From Amborella trichopoda (taxonomy: Eukaryota > Streptophyta > Magnoliopsida > Amborellales > Amborellaceae), in the NCBI RefSeq assembly GCF_000471905.2, contig NW_006499912.1, forward strand, positions 2,766,652 through 2,830,651: DNA of 64,000 nt. The letters run 5' to 3'. The position numbers and the translations under genes were made by a program. The notes beneath the pieces are model-generated. The model was not told the DNA's origin and ran no database searches. It saw only the letters and a list, made by a program, of their open reading frames with translations. This document shows positions 1 to 11,800 of this stretch, piece after piece (the first letter of the stretch is position 1; each line of letters opens with the position of its first letter).

Positions 1-133
1 CATATTTTCTCCTTTTTTTTCTTTTTTTTTTTTTGAAGTTTTAGGATTGTTACAAGAGATAAGGGTATTAGCATCACAGTCAACGAAGATTCCCCGAAAA
101 CCACAGTGTCCTAGGTCTCCAAGTGGGCAACAA

Positions 134-700
134 TCAAAATTTTAATTTAATGGACTCCTTGATGGGTGGGCTCCACCTGGAAGAGCGAGTGGGCTTGGGG
201 GATTTAAACTTGATAATGTTTGACCAATGTGAAAGGGAAACTGATTTGGCAAGATGTTTAAGAGGTTTGTAGTTTAATGCCCAAACCATTGTGAGGTTAT
301 GAGCGGCCTTCGCAATGGCCACACTCAGACGTAATTTTCCTCTTAATATTCTCTAGTTTCTCTCCCCTTAAATGGTACAATGAATTGCCATGACTGATGC
401 TCCTCTATAGAAAGATCTCTATCTTGGGGTATGCTGGGGAGAAGGAGTGAAAAGCTGATCAATCGATTTTCGGGTCGCCCGCTACCAATTAGTGTCTTTT
501 AGGGTCAGTCCCAAAGAAAAGTAGCCATCCTACAGTGAAGGAAGAGGTGATAGTGGGTCTCTTCTGCTTCAGAGCACAAGCAGCAATGGTGTGCGAGAGG
601 AAAACCTCTTTACAGTAAGATAACAGGTAATAATGACCAGCCAACTGAAGGCCTGGACTTTGGGTGGGATAGGAGAGATTTAGACATTGCTTGTGAGGGA
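134..700 (-). pseudogene. LINE ORF2 C-terminal part: zf-RVT and RNase H start
   Basis: On the minus strand a zinc-finger reverse-transcriptase domain is seen near 490-680, with Cys-x2-Cys (CCLC) followed by a HLFLHC block. After it comes RWSPPIKESIKL (about 140-185), the usual entry into the RNase H domain of plant LINEs. The usual following Asp-containing block is degraded, and a T-rich tract at 11-34 interrupts it. The remainder lies outside the window or is lost. Confidence 0.6.
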
Positions 701-1499
701 GGCACCATGTTGCAACATAGAGAGGGATGGGTAGAAAGAGGAGGCCCTACAGTTCCCTGAAGAGGAATGAATTGAGATAATTTAATTAGGTCCAGAGTTA
801 GAAAGAGAAAAAGATAGCGGGAGGATGTGGAGGGTCATCGGTTTTGGAGTTTGAGATCGGACTTCTGAAGGTGGGTTCCACCCAAGAGGGTTCTGTGAGG
901 TTCTAAGCATTGGGCGACTCTGATTGTATAGGTTTGCTACTAGTAATAAGTTAGGCCACATGAGTTTGAGCGGCTAGAGACCTATCCAGGAATGAGACTA
1001 GAAAGGAACAATGTCTCAGTTCACTTTGAACCTAATGGAAGCCATGAACTGCTGATGACATGCGTAGATACTTCTGTAGCTTCCTGATCTGTGTTGATTT
1101 GATCTTCTCAAGGGGAACCACTCGAGGTGGTCAGCCCCCGTACTTGTGGAGAGCTTTGTCTCCACAGGAGTTGGTGGGTGGCAAAATGCCACAACCATTT
1201 ACCTAGCAAAGCGAGATTCATCTTTTTAAGATCGGGATATGAAGGGCCTTAGATTTGGGTTGAAACACTCTTTCCCAGTTGGCAAGATGGATTTGGCACT
1301 TGGAAATATCACTCAATCACAACCAAGATTTCATGAGGTGGTGAAGTGTATCAACGACCAAGGTAGGCATGAGAAATAGAGATATGAAATAGATTGGGAT
1401 TTTAAACAGAGTGGCTTTGATGAGGGTAATCCTATCCCTAAGGGAGAGAAGATGATCTTTCGACAACTTTAGCTCGATAGAACTGTTCGATGACAGGGT

Positions 1500-3135
1500 C
1501 CTAGAGAGACTTGCTATGTTTGCCAGTACACAATGATAGACCGAGATTCTTGGCCGGTAAGGAGTTGGTTTTATATCCTATTCTGGATGCAAAATCTAAA
1601 AGGGCACAAGGGGGAACCCTAATACCCCCAAGAGCTTTGATTTGGCTAGATTGATCTTCATCCCAGTAGATAACTCAAAGTTGAAGGAAGAACCAGAGAT
1701 TATCACGTTCATCTGATGAGGCGAGTCTGTAAGATATGAATCCTCAAAGAAGACCTAACAGGTACAACCTTGTGAGTGATCTGCTAAAGACTTTTGCGAC
1801 ACTGGCACAAAGAAAAGGCGAGATGGGATCCTCTTGACGGGGGACATGTCGAGGTGGAGAATAGGTCCTTAGGGAAGACATTGAGGAAGATGGAAGAGAG
1901 ATAGATGATTATAGCCATACATCGATTCCTCCTCCTCCAATCGAAGCCCATACAAGCAAGAACCTGGTTGAGGACAGCTTAGTCCACATGATCGTAGGCT
2001 TTCCCAATCCAATTTAAGAATTAGACGGGATTTTACAAAGTTTTATGTGGTTGATGGCTTCATGCAGTGTAAGAGCCCCATCAAGGATTTGGCAATTTTG
2101 GACAAAGCTGCTCCTGTTAGGTGAGATTGCATTACTAAGAACCGACTTGAGCCTCGTGGCAAGGACTTTGGTAAGAAGTTTTTATGACGAATTAAGGAGG
2201 CTAATGAGACAGAAATCCTTGATTTCACGACCACTTTCCACCTCAGGTATAGAAGTAATGAAAGTGGTGTTCATCTTTTTGCTAGTAACCTCTTGGACCT
2301 CTTGGACCTCTTGGTAATGGAACTCATTTTTAGAAGGGAGGAAGTCTGGGGAAATAGTCTCCTAAAATCTAGAAAAATGGCTATCGGAAAATCGTCGTAC
2401 CTTTGGGATATACCTTACGAAGCTCAACAATCATTATGCAGAATCTTCTGCTTTGAAAGGCCTTTGGAGCCATGTGGCTTGGTCTGGGAAGATGGACGGG
2501 AAAGGATGATGAGTCATAGCATGGCGAGGACCAGTTGTTAAGAGAAGATACTTTGGGAGAAGGAGATGATGGTAGACGCTATGTCATGGGATTCTTGAAA
2601 GTGTCCCGGCCTATTGAGATTTGGCTAATCAGATTACCCCTATGTCTAGAACTTGCCATCTTGTGGAAGAAGGCGGTGTTCCTATCTCCTATCACAAGCC
2701 ATTTATTTCTGGAACATTGGAATCAGTAGATTTTTTTTCTTTCTGAGGAGGTCCATGATGTTAATTGAAAAGTCATCTCAGAGGACTTAGGAGGTGGAGA
2801 GGGCCTTTGACTCTTCAAGAGAGTCAAGAGTTTGAATTTCAAAAAGAAAGGAATTTCTAGCTTTATTGAAATTTGAAGTGATACCCTGGCTACAAAATTT
2901 GATGTTCGATTTGAGGAGACAGTTTTGCAATGTAAATACGCCAGTCCAAGAGTTGGAAAGACGACCACCAGGAGTTAAAGCACTTATCAAAACATGGTTC
3001 TTTCGACGAAGGCAATTCAATTCTAAAGGGTTTAGGTCCAGAAAGAGGTAGATTAGTGTCAAGAAAGATAGGTTTATGGTCCAAGGTAGTAGTAGGAAGG
3101 GTAAAAGAGTGAGAACTGGGAAGAGGCCTTCCCAA
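1500..3135 (-). pseudogene. LINE ORF2 remnant: endonuclease-RT linker and reverse transcriptase
   Basis: Seen on the minus strand: a linker typical of plant LINEs at 2890-3135 (DHKPIFLDTNLP, SGPKPFRIE, then FNSWW and LDWR). Next comes an RT core block near 1980-2015 reading KLDWEKAYDHVD, a run like GDPISPFLF split over two frames near 1800-1850, and downstream blocks FELSTGMKINLAKSKAL (about 1640-1690) and LPAKNLGLSL (about 1530-1565). The position where FADD is expected (about 1695-1715) is mutated. These blocks are in the order expected for the L1 clade. Several in-frame stops and frame changes separate them, so this is a pseudogene. The function would have been target-primed reverse transcription. 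Confidence 0.75.
2286..2318. repeat. Short tandem repeat inside the LINE
   Basis: A 9-base unit (gacctcttg) occurs about three times in a row. It looks like replication slippage in the dead LINE. Confidence 0.7.
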
Positions 3136-5328
3136 TCCTATGAGACCAACTAACGATCTATTTTAGTAAGAATGGGCTGGGAAAAGTGGTCGGACCTGGT
3201 AAAGGCGAAGCCCGTAAGAGGAATTTGTGAGAGGTGATTTTGTGCAATGAAATTGGAGAAACTGGGCATACTTAGTTATAGTAAGGCATTTATTGCATGG
3301 GTCCACCTAATGGTATCGAAAACTGCTTCAACCACCAAAGGAATTGGTGTTGAGGAGGCAATCTTCTCTAGCTCAGCTTAGAAAGTAGATCTTTGCTGAG
3401 ATCTGTCTAGATTATAGACATTAGGGAATTTCCAATTTGTTTGATTTTCTAGATGGGAAAATGGAAATCGAGAATCTTCCCACAGTTTGAGAGAGGAATG
3501 TGAGAAGTCACATCCCAAATGACCAAACACCCCCATAAGAACTATGGAACTCCAAAGACACTCATTGAGAGGGGAGTTTGCCTCTAGCATTGTGGATTTC
3601 AAGGATGGTAGCCAGCACATCTAGGGTGTTGTGGCAGAAGAAAGAAACTCACTAAGACCATGAATGCTCCAGATGACGAATTTCATCTAGAAACTATAAA
3701 GGAGGAAACTAGGCATCTAGAGGAAGGACTGAAGGGAAGAAACTGGGTATCAGACCCTTGTGTAATTATTGCAGAACAATTGTATTGGAGGAGTACTCAC
3801 TTGTTACCTTTCCAGCTTTGGACCTATGGAAATTAGCTATGTTCGCTCATGGGGAGAGGGAGGGGATTGTATGAGAAACACATGGCTTGAGTATTTCTTT
3901 GATTAGAGGTTCTCTATTGATCCTTTGAAGCTCAGTGTTGTCCACCTAGGGCTTGCTGCAATGAGGTGTAGGGCTGAACCTGGTCTTCTATTGGAGCATT
4001 AACGACCGAGGACAAGAAGCAATCCAAGGCACATGCTAGATTGAAAGACTCTGGGACTAAGGGATTGGAGGGGAGTCATTGTGGGGCTGTTGACAGTGGT
4101 AGAAGATTGGGGGAGGCAATTAGGGAAGTGAGAGACAAAGAAGAGGAAGAAAGGGAAGAAGGTGAAGGGGAAATACTCCACACCACCCCCCTTGGAGGCA
4201 AACGCTCTGGTTTGAGACAAATCAAGCAGGGAGAATTGAGGGGGGTTAAGGCCAAGTTGAAGGGCTTAGAGGGACGAGAGTGGCAAAAGAGAGGGATGAG
4301 AGCTGAGAGGAAGTGGAGGCAAGAAAGTATTATGCATCGGAGAAATATATGGAGGAAGAACAATCCCAGAGAGATGAAAATTGGAGATGACAGATACCAT
4401 TTCTGGGGATAGGGGAACCAAGGCATTAAGTCATTTGAAGTCTTGGGCATTGTGAGGAAAGAGGGAGGTGGTGAGAAAGGAAAAAGCACAGAGGAAATTG
4501 TGGGCCATGAGATATATGATTTCTGAGAAAGTGAAAAAAGAACTTGGAATCTTCTTTAGCGCACAACAACAATGTGGAAAGTAAGTATTAAACAACTCTG
4601 TCGAAGCTAATTGAAAGTGTTGCGAAAGCGGTTGAAGGTTGGGACTGATCTTGTTGCTTTGCAACCTAAGCAATTTCATAAACTTCTTTCTTCACTTACG
4701 TTGCGTGGGTGGGGGGCTTGGGTTTGGAGGAGGTGGCTAGAAATTTGGGTCTATTGTCTTCGAGAGTTGGCATGAGGGCTCAAGGGGGGGGTAGGAGAGG
4801 GTGAGGGATGGTAAAGAAGTTCTTCACCCGAAGGAAAAGAAAGGTTGACACAAGGGGGTGAGCCTAGAGAGGAAAGATTTTGTTCTTCGAGTGGATTGTA
4901 AGGCATGACAGTGGGGGTATGAGGGGGATAACGGAGCCGGGGTCATTGAATGAGCCTAGGGAGTGAGAGGCTCAAAGGGACAACTGTCAGAACTGGGAGG
5001 CAGTGCAATCAATGTTTGGTTAACTAATGAATGGCATGGCACAACAAAAGATGGTCCTTTTCTAGGCATGGCAGAGGAAGGGTGCTCCTCAAGGATTAAG
5101 ACCTCCCCATTGGTAGCCACGTGGCACCTGAGCACTGAGGCCGTATGTGACAATTGCATTTGTGTAATGACGGCCACTATATGATATAGGGAGAGGAAGA
5201 AGAAGGTAAAGAAGCATGCTCTTCGGGGTCGGATCTGTCAGAAGGTGTCGTCGCCAAACCGCAATGGTCACCTTGATCTCCATACTCTAGATAGCGATGG
5301 ATGGGGGAACCATGGAAGCTGACGATGA

Positions 5329-5378
5329 TGAGAGATGATAGGTCTTGGGAAATGAGAGATGATAGGTCTTGGGAAATG
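5329..5378. repeat. Two-copy direct repeat, unit about 24 bp
   Basis: A 24-base unit starting gagagatgataggtcttggg occurs twice back to back within the LINE ORF1-like region. Slippage is the simplest explanation. Confidence 0.7.
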
Positions 5379-6850
5379 ATATGGGACAACTAGAGCAAGA
5401 GAGAGATCAACATGACCAGAGTCTTCTGGATGTGACAGATGATTAGGCAAGCAAAGAGCTGTAGGATAAGGAGAGGGCCACTCAAAAACTGCACTAGTCG
5501 AAACGGTAATGGGAAGCAACATTTAATTAATTGTTGCATTAAGGATGGGTTAGATGCATGGAGCAGATGCTTCGTCTGAGAGATAGGAACGGAGCCAGCA
5601 GTGGGAGGGCCATCGGATGATCATCCACTTGTCGCCTGATATCTTTCGTGGCTGTGGCGTTGCCTGTAGACCACCATGGTCCAAGGCACTAGACTATGCT
5701 TTGATGGAGTAGGGAGGTCCTTAGTGGAAGTGAAACCCAAACTTGAGCGAGATGGATTTGGGCATGGATTCTAATGAGGGAGAATGGATTATTAAAGAGT
5801 CAAAGTCGAGGGGGAGGTTTCGAGAGATCCTTGAGTTGTATTTCAAGAAGCCTTCACAGAAGTCATCTATAGATCTGTAGACAGCCAGGTGACACAAGTG
5901 GGTTGGAATGCCATAAACATGACATCAGTGGGATGGAATGCCCTAAACATGATGGCGGATGGTTGCCAAAAAACCTGGGCTCCAGAGCTATAGGTATAGT
6001 TTACCTTTCCTAAAAATAGATCTTTGGGGAGTGCCACTGCGTCCTCATCTGTTTGGAGGGAAAAGACAACAAGTGTTCACCATTCTAAAGTGGACGACAA
6101 AGTGATACTCTTGGAGTTCCACGTGGAGTTGGCCCATATCGATGTTCATGGTATCATGCCTGGGAGGTTTAAACTCAGCGATTGAGGAATTCTCCAAAAA
6201 GCCTAATTTTTGTGCCGGGGGCTTCCCACAATAAGGATATAGCTTATTCTGGCAGGGTCTTGGGTTGAGAGAGTAGGTTGGGGATATGAGACCATGGGTT
6301 TCAGAAGGAACCAGTTTGGGATCTATTGGGGAAGGGTTTTGGGAAGATGAAGGTTGGGAACCTTGGATGTACTTAGGGATTATGAGGTTTGAGAAGGTGG
6401 GAATAGTTCTGCTAAAGAGGGGGGAAAAGGAACGTGGGTTTGCGGCAAAGGAGAAGCGGAAGAAAGTTGGTGTGGGTGTATGAGGGGGAGGGATGGAGCA
6501 GAGTTGGAGAATGTTTGTTGCAGAGGTAGGTGGAGTGACTGTTGAGGAGGTTGGGCAGGGTTGACTGGCAAGGTATTTTTCGGTTGGAACTTTGGAGGGA
6601 TGGTTTGGGATAAGGGAGAGGACTGTGACTGGGAATTATGGGTGTGATGCCTGCAGGAGCTCTATCAGGGGGATGAAGCAGATACGGCATGTTAACAGAG
6701 AGTGATTGGGGGGAAGAGGTATGAGAGGTGGTTTGTTCCCCCCTAGGGGGGAGGGGAAGAGAAGGAAGAACTTGAAACGATAAGGGTGAAAGGCAAAATT
6801 CATGAAGGACTTATGTTTTGGAACCACTGTTGCTCAGCATGAAGAAAGGA

Positions 6851-8724
6851 GGCGAAGTGAGCTGCATTTCTTTACAAACTTGTCTTTATCATGCAAGTCA
6901 CGTCAAGTTTTTGAAGGATGATACACAAATCTGGAAATAGAAGATGGGTGTTTCTTGTAAAAACTGGAACAGTTTGCTGTTTTACAACAACCTCTAGCAT
7001 TTATTGATTAAGAGGTCCATGGTTTCAGACTTGCTTTAAATTTTATGCATCCCCATGTTTGTCGGCATGGGAAAATGGATCCTCTTATCTCGAAGCTTTT
7101 ATAATGGCCTTGTGTCTTGTTCCTACGATTCAACTTGCTCTCAGGGATCCTTCACATTCAGATTACTAGGTATAAAATTGAATCTTATGAATTTTCATGT
7201 AAAGCGTCTTGTAAATAGTATATTCTTTGGAAATTCTGGGAGTGCACAAAATAATATATTCTTAGTGGCTTCTGAAAGAAGGAAATTGCTGCATGTTTTC
7301 CCAGCCTAACGACCATCCTTCTTTGTATTTGTATAAGTATAAAAACGGGTCGAAAGTCGGTCGGGAACAAACAACAACCGCATTGGCGAGACCACGTCTG
7401 ACAAAACAGGAACGCTCATATGTGGTGTGGGACAAGTCTTTCTTCATTTCATAACGAGTAGATTCTTTCTATCTCATAGTCATAGGAATATTTTGCCAAC
7501 CGTTGTAACTGATAATTTTCTTCTACCTTGTACAGTAGCTATTTAGAACACTCATGATTGGGCTACATAGAACATAAATGTGTTTCTAAGTGGAAGTGGA
7601 GATGTTGCTGACATTCATAATTGGTAATGTTGTGTGGCATTTCTTTAATAACTTTTGGTTTTCCTCATTATAAGGAATTAACTAAATCAATTTCATCCTT
7701 TGCAATGTCGTTCAAGGTTCTAAAATCCTTTGCAATGTCGTACACAAAAGATGCGCATTCGCTAGTAGATTGCCTAGTTGTTGAAGATGTACAATAGTAA
7801 GAATGTTATTCTCATGACTGGCTGTAGAAATATAGATATCAAATTGGATGTTCCCTCGAAACTAGTTATGGAGTTAAACCATTCTGCACTTTCCTAGATA
7901 GCTTGTTATACATAAATATGCCGACTCAGTGGTGAATGGTTTGACAAATATTGTTATAAATAGAAGGCGGTTGGGGCTCCAGGTGTTTTTTATGATCATA
8001 ATTTGTCTCTGTATACATCTTTAACTTATACATTTAAAAGAAGAATTTAATATCCGATTGACCCTTTATTTAGTCAATGCATAAGGAGAAGCAAGTTGTG
8101 GCGAATTCCATGTATGTCTCCAATGATTTGCTAGTTGCTTTAGATGACATTTTTGCTACCTGTTGTCCATTCTCCATGCTCTATTAGAAAGATTTATTAC
8201 TGTTGCATATTTGGATTTCTTTTACATTATTGTATTGATAGTATCAGGCTGAATTAATTGCAGTAAATCAATTGATAATAACTCTCATTGTTCCTTACAG
8301 TTGCTGGCTACGAACTTGAAATGGGTGTTCACATGTCCTTTATTTCATTCATTTGCTATATGGCCATCTCTGCCCCTGTATCCCTTTTTTACACCAGATG
8401 ATGGTTACAATCTGCGAGCTATTGGGCAGCCTCCTTGCCCAACCTGGGCTTTTTGTTTAATCTTTGCTGGATTTAGTTCTTTTGCATGAATATATCAGCG
8501 CTTTTAGGAGGTTTCATTCAGCTCTGTATGATACAAAACAAAACATTTGGATCCTTGCAAGAATTGCTTAAGTATTTAGTCTTGAATTCATTATGGTTTT
8601 CAGGCTGCTAATCTTGTATGATTGTGAAAAATTGACATCTCATCATTCAGATTATTAAGGCCTTATTTTGCTCCTAGTGTACTTTATTTGATGCAGCTGT
8701 TGTACTTGTCTGACTTTGATGCAG
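6851..8724. other. Intron sequence without recognisable genes
   Basis: AT-rich sequence between the LINE and the first visible exon. I looked for upstream Nudix exons (a REXXEEXGU-type box) on the + strand and saw none. A 20-base phrase (atcctttgcaatgtcgt) occurs twice near 7696-7742. Otherwise nothing was recognised. Confidence 0.5.
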
Positions 8725-8814
8725 GAGACTGGGCTTTCTCAAGGAGACATGGAGGCTTTAGTGTCTGTTATTAGAGCTGCTAGAATCATGGATGATATCT
8801 TCTACGAACAGGTT
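8725..8814 (+). CDS. NUDT3: Nudix 3 exon A (first visible)
   Basis: Follows gcag at 8721-8724 and encodes a 30-residue helix-rich stretch starting ETGLSQGDMEALV and ending DDIFYEQV. It is in phase 0. The strong donor GTAAGT starts at 8815. A donor at 8812 would remove one Val and fit the family pattern (QVW rather than QVVW) slightly better, so the end may be 8811. Confidence 0.88.
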
Positions 8815-11800
8815 GTAAGTAGTGGAAATTAATACTTCAATGCTCTTCTTCTTAGTTATTATTCTTTTATGTGTTTTTTCTTTGTTGCTACTTATTTCTC
8901 ATGTTCCCAGATTTCTGGGATATAGATTGAAAGTAAATTGGATATTTTTTATGCTATTTTGATATTTTCTTTGGGTTAATAGAATCACTTCTAATTTACT
9001 TTCAGGTATGGCATAGTAATCCTGTGTTACGAGCATGGTTGAAAGCACATTCAGATGATTCTTACCTAGACAGGTTAAAATGGGAATATTATCATATCAA
9101 TGGGAGTCCATGGTAATACCTCATTGGTAACTTGTTACTTTCCTTGAAACATAAAATAAAATGTCACTTTTGTTGCTTTTAAGTTGTTCGTTCTTCTTGG
9201 CACTAAAAGAAAATAGTGATCTTCGTGCGAAACTTCTTGTCATATTTGTTATTCATAAATTCCTTTTCAAGCAATTATTATGTCTTGATGCCCACCATCT
9301 ATTTTATTGTGATGCGGGAACGAAAGGTGGGAAATTAAATCCACCTTTTTCCCCAACATTCAAGCAAGTCAAAATCAGCAATAATGGATAAAAAAACATG
9401 GTTGTAAATCAAGCTAAGAGAAGAACTTTCTTCTTTTATAAAAGAAAATTCATTGCAATATTTAAGCATTTCATATTGTGATGTCTGGCATTTTATAAGA
9501 ATTAACTTAAGATCCAAGTAAACAATTTAAAACTCTAAAATACCCTTCATAATCATCATCATTTGAGCCTTATCCCAACTATTTGGGGTCGGCTACATGA
9601 ATCATGTTCCACCATTTTATTCTATTAAGGGTCATTTCCCTCAGTAAGACTATAAGTCACCATATCTTTTCTCACTACTTTCAGCCATATCTTTTTAGGT
9701 CTTCCCCTTGTCCTTTTAGAGCTTTCCACATGAACCAAATCACACATCGTAACCTGGTGTTGTATTCGGCCTACACGGCACATGGCCTACACGGCACATG
9801 GCCACCCCATCTATCTATTTTCCCTCATTTTATCACCTATTGAAGCCATACATTAATCCCCGCGAATATAGGCATTCTGATTTCTATCCTTGCTTGTTTT
9901 GCCACTCATCCATCTTAACTTTCTCATCGTAGCAACACTCATCCTATGGGTATGTTGTTTCTTGATAGCCCAACATTCTATTCTATAAAGCATGACTGAT
10001 CATACAGCTGTCCTATAGAACTTCCCTTTCAGCTTTATAGGTATGCGACGGTCACATATAAATCTGTATGCACATCTCCATGTCATCCACCGAGCTCTAA
10101 TTCCAATATACCCTAAACAAATATTAAAGATTTCAGAAATTCCCATGTGAACAGTAACCTATGAATAATAGCCAGTGAATAGTAAAACAAAGGAAAAAAA
10201 TGGAAACTAAGTGTCGGAGATTAATCTCACTTTATAATTCCTAAAAGTTGAATGCTAATAAAAATAAAACGTACACTCACATCAATGAAATGTAGAATAA
10301 TAAAATTAAATTTTTGAAACACCCAATTCTTGATCTCCATCAAATTGTCACGTGTGACTGCCCTGGGATCAGAAATCTGCTATTCCAATACATTCCTATT
10401 ATCATCTTAAGTATATTGTTTGCTGTATTTTATGAACTAACTCAAAATGATGAATTTGGGAGTTATATGGATGGAGGTACTTGTTCATATTTACTGAATG
10501 TCCCAGGATTATGTTGTTATTCGACTCTTGCATAATTTGAATAAGATGTATTAGAATCCAAATCATTTCACTGCTAGCATTGAAACTCCATTCTGTAACA
10601 TAATTGGCCTATTGTTTATTCATCAATCATTTTCTTCATTGTATGATGCTCTCCATAACTGTTACTATTGTGATCAATTGTGGTGGAATTACGGCACGGG
10701 TTTGTCAAACTAACAGTTATTGTGCATCATAAATCACATAAAACAACAATGAAAATAACATAGCATCAAAGGAACATCAAGGAATGAAAATACAGCAACA
10801 AACAACTCACAGTGCACAAAGATTTAATGTGGTTGGGTCACAAAATGCGGCCTACATCTACGGGAGAATGGTGCAAGGCTTTGCTTACTAAACTGTTGAA
10901 GATTACAAGAGAGATTGAGGTCCAAAGCTCCAATTTCCAGCAGCTTTACCTCTCACAAAATAGGGCCCAAAACAGGGCTCCAAAGATCCTACAAATGGAA
11001 ACTCTCTCTCTAAAATAATGCCAGCAGCAGGGTCCCAAAACCCAAGTGAATGACCCAAGACTCCCACTTTCTCTCTCTACAAAGTGGGGCAAAACAGAGC
11101 ACAGCAGAGCCCACCTTGTGCTCCCTCCTTTTCTTCCTTCTCTAATTCTTTTTCTCACTCTAAAACGAAGAACAAGAGCCCCCTTTAAACATGGGACTCT
11201 CAATACACCCTAGCCCTTTGATCAAAAGCCAATCCAATGGCCTTGAATAATGGAAGAAAAGTCAACAAGAAAAGATATATAAATGAAGCCCAAAACTCAC
11301 GTGTGATTTGGCTTCACATATATAGCAATCTCCCCGCTTGAAAACAAATCACCAAGCCTTTAAAACAACCACCAATTCACCATTCTCCATCCATATCAGG
11401 TTATTCTTTTCTTGAGGAACTTAGAGAATTTATACAATGCCGCGAGCTCTCTAGCTCGATAACCTCCATGAGTATACCTTGCTCATCTTGCTTCATGCTT
11501 GTACTTCTCATACAAACTCCACCTTCTTCAACACTTTCATCCTGGAGCTCTTGGGGTGGCCATCTTGCATGCACACATGCTTTAGATGAACCATTGCTTA
11601 TACACCTATAAGCACAACCGGTGGTTGATCTCATATCACAAAGATCCTTTGCATCAATCTCTCCCACGAAGCCTTGGAAATCTAGGTAGTCCATGTTCAT
11701 ACTTCTTAAATTCTGATGTATCCAATTCACTTCATTCCAACAATTTCTTCCCAGGCTAAATAAAGCCAATCGAGAAAAACACAAACAAATGAAATGATAA

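Larger units (their letters stand above)
1..6850 (-). mobile_element. Decayed L1-type LINE in antisense, running off the left edge
   Basis: The minus strand reads, from right to left, as a degenerate plant L1-like non-LTR retrotransposon. A Pro/Ser-rich, pyrimidine-rich stretch (about 6830 down to 5000) may be the ORF1 part. It is followed by an endonuclease-to-RT linker (2890-3135), reverse transcriptase motifs (about 1500-2110), a zinc-finger reverse-transcriptase domain (about 490-700) and the start of an RNase H domain (134-200). Stops and frameshifts occur in every domain, so it cannot be active. It sits antisense in the intron upstream of the first visible exon of the Nudix/DPP III gene. 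The right boundary near 6850 is a guess from where the coding-like pattern and strand bias stop. No target-site duplication could be tested because the 3' end is outside the window. Confidence 0.75.

Noticed and set aside
4041-4489. Long frames on both strands (123 and 137 codons)
   Set aside because: They lie in the purine-rich, decayed LINE. The + frame is a shadow, and the minus frame is at best ORF1/ORF2 spacer without domains.
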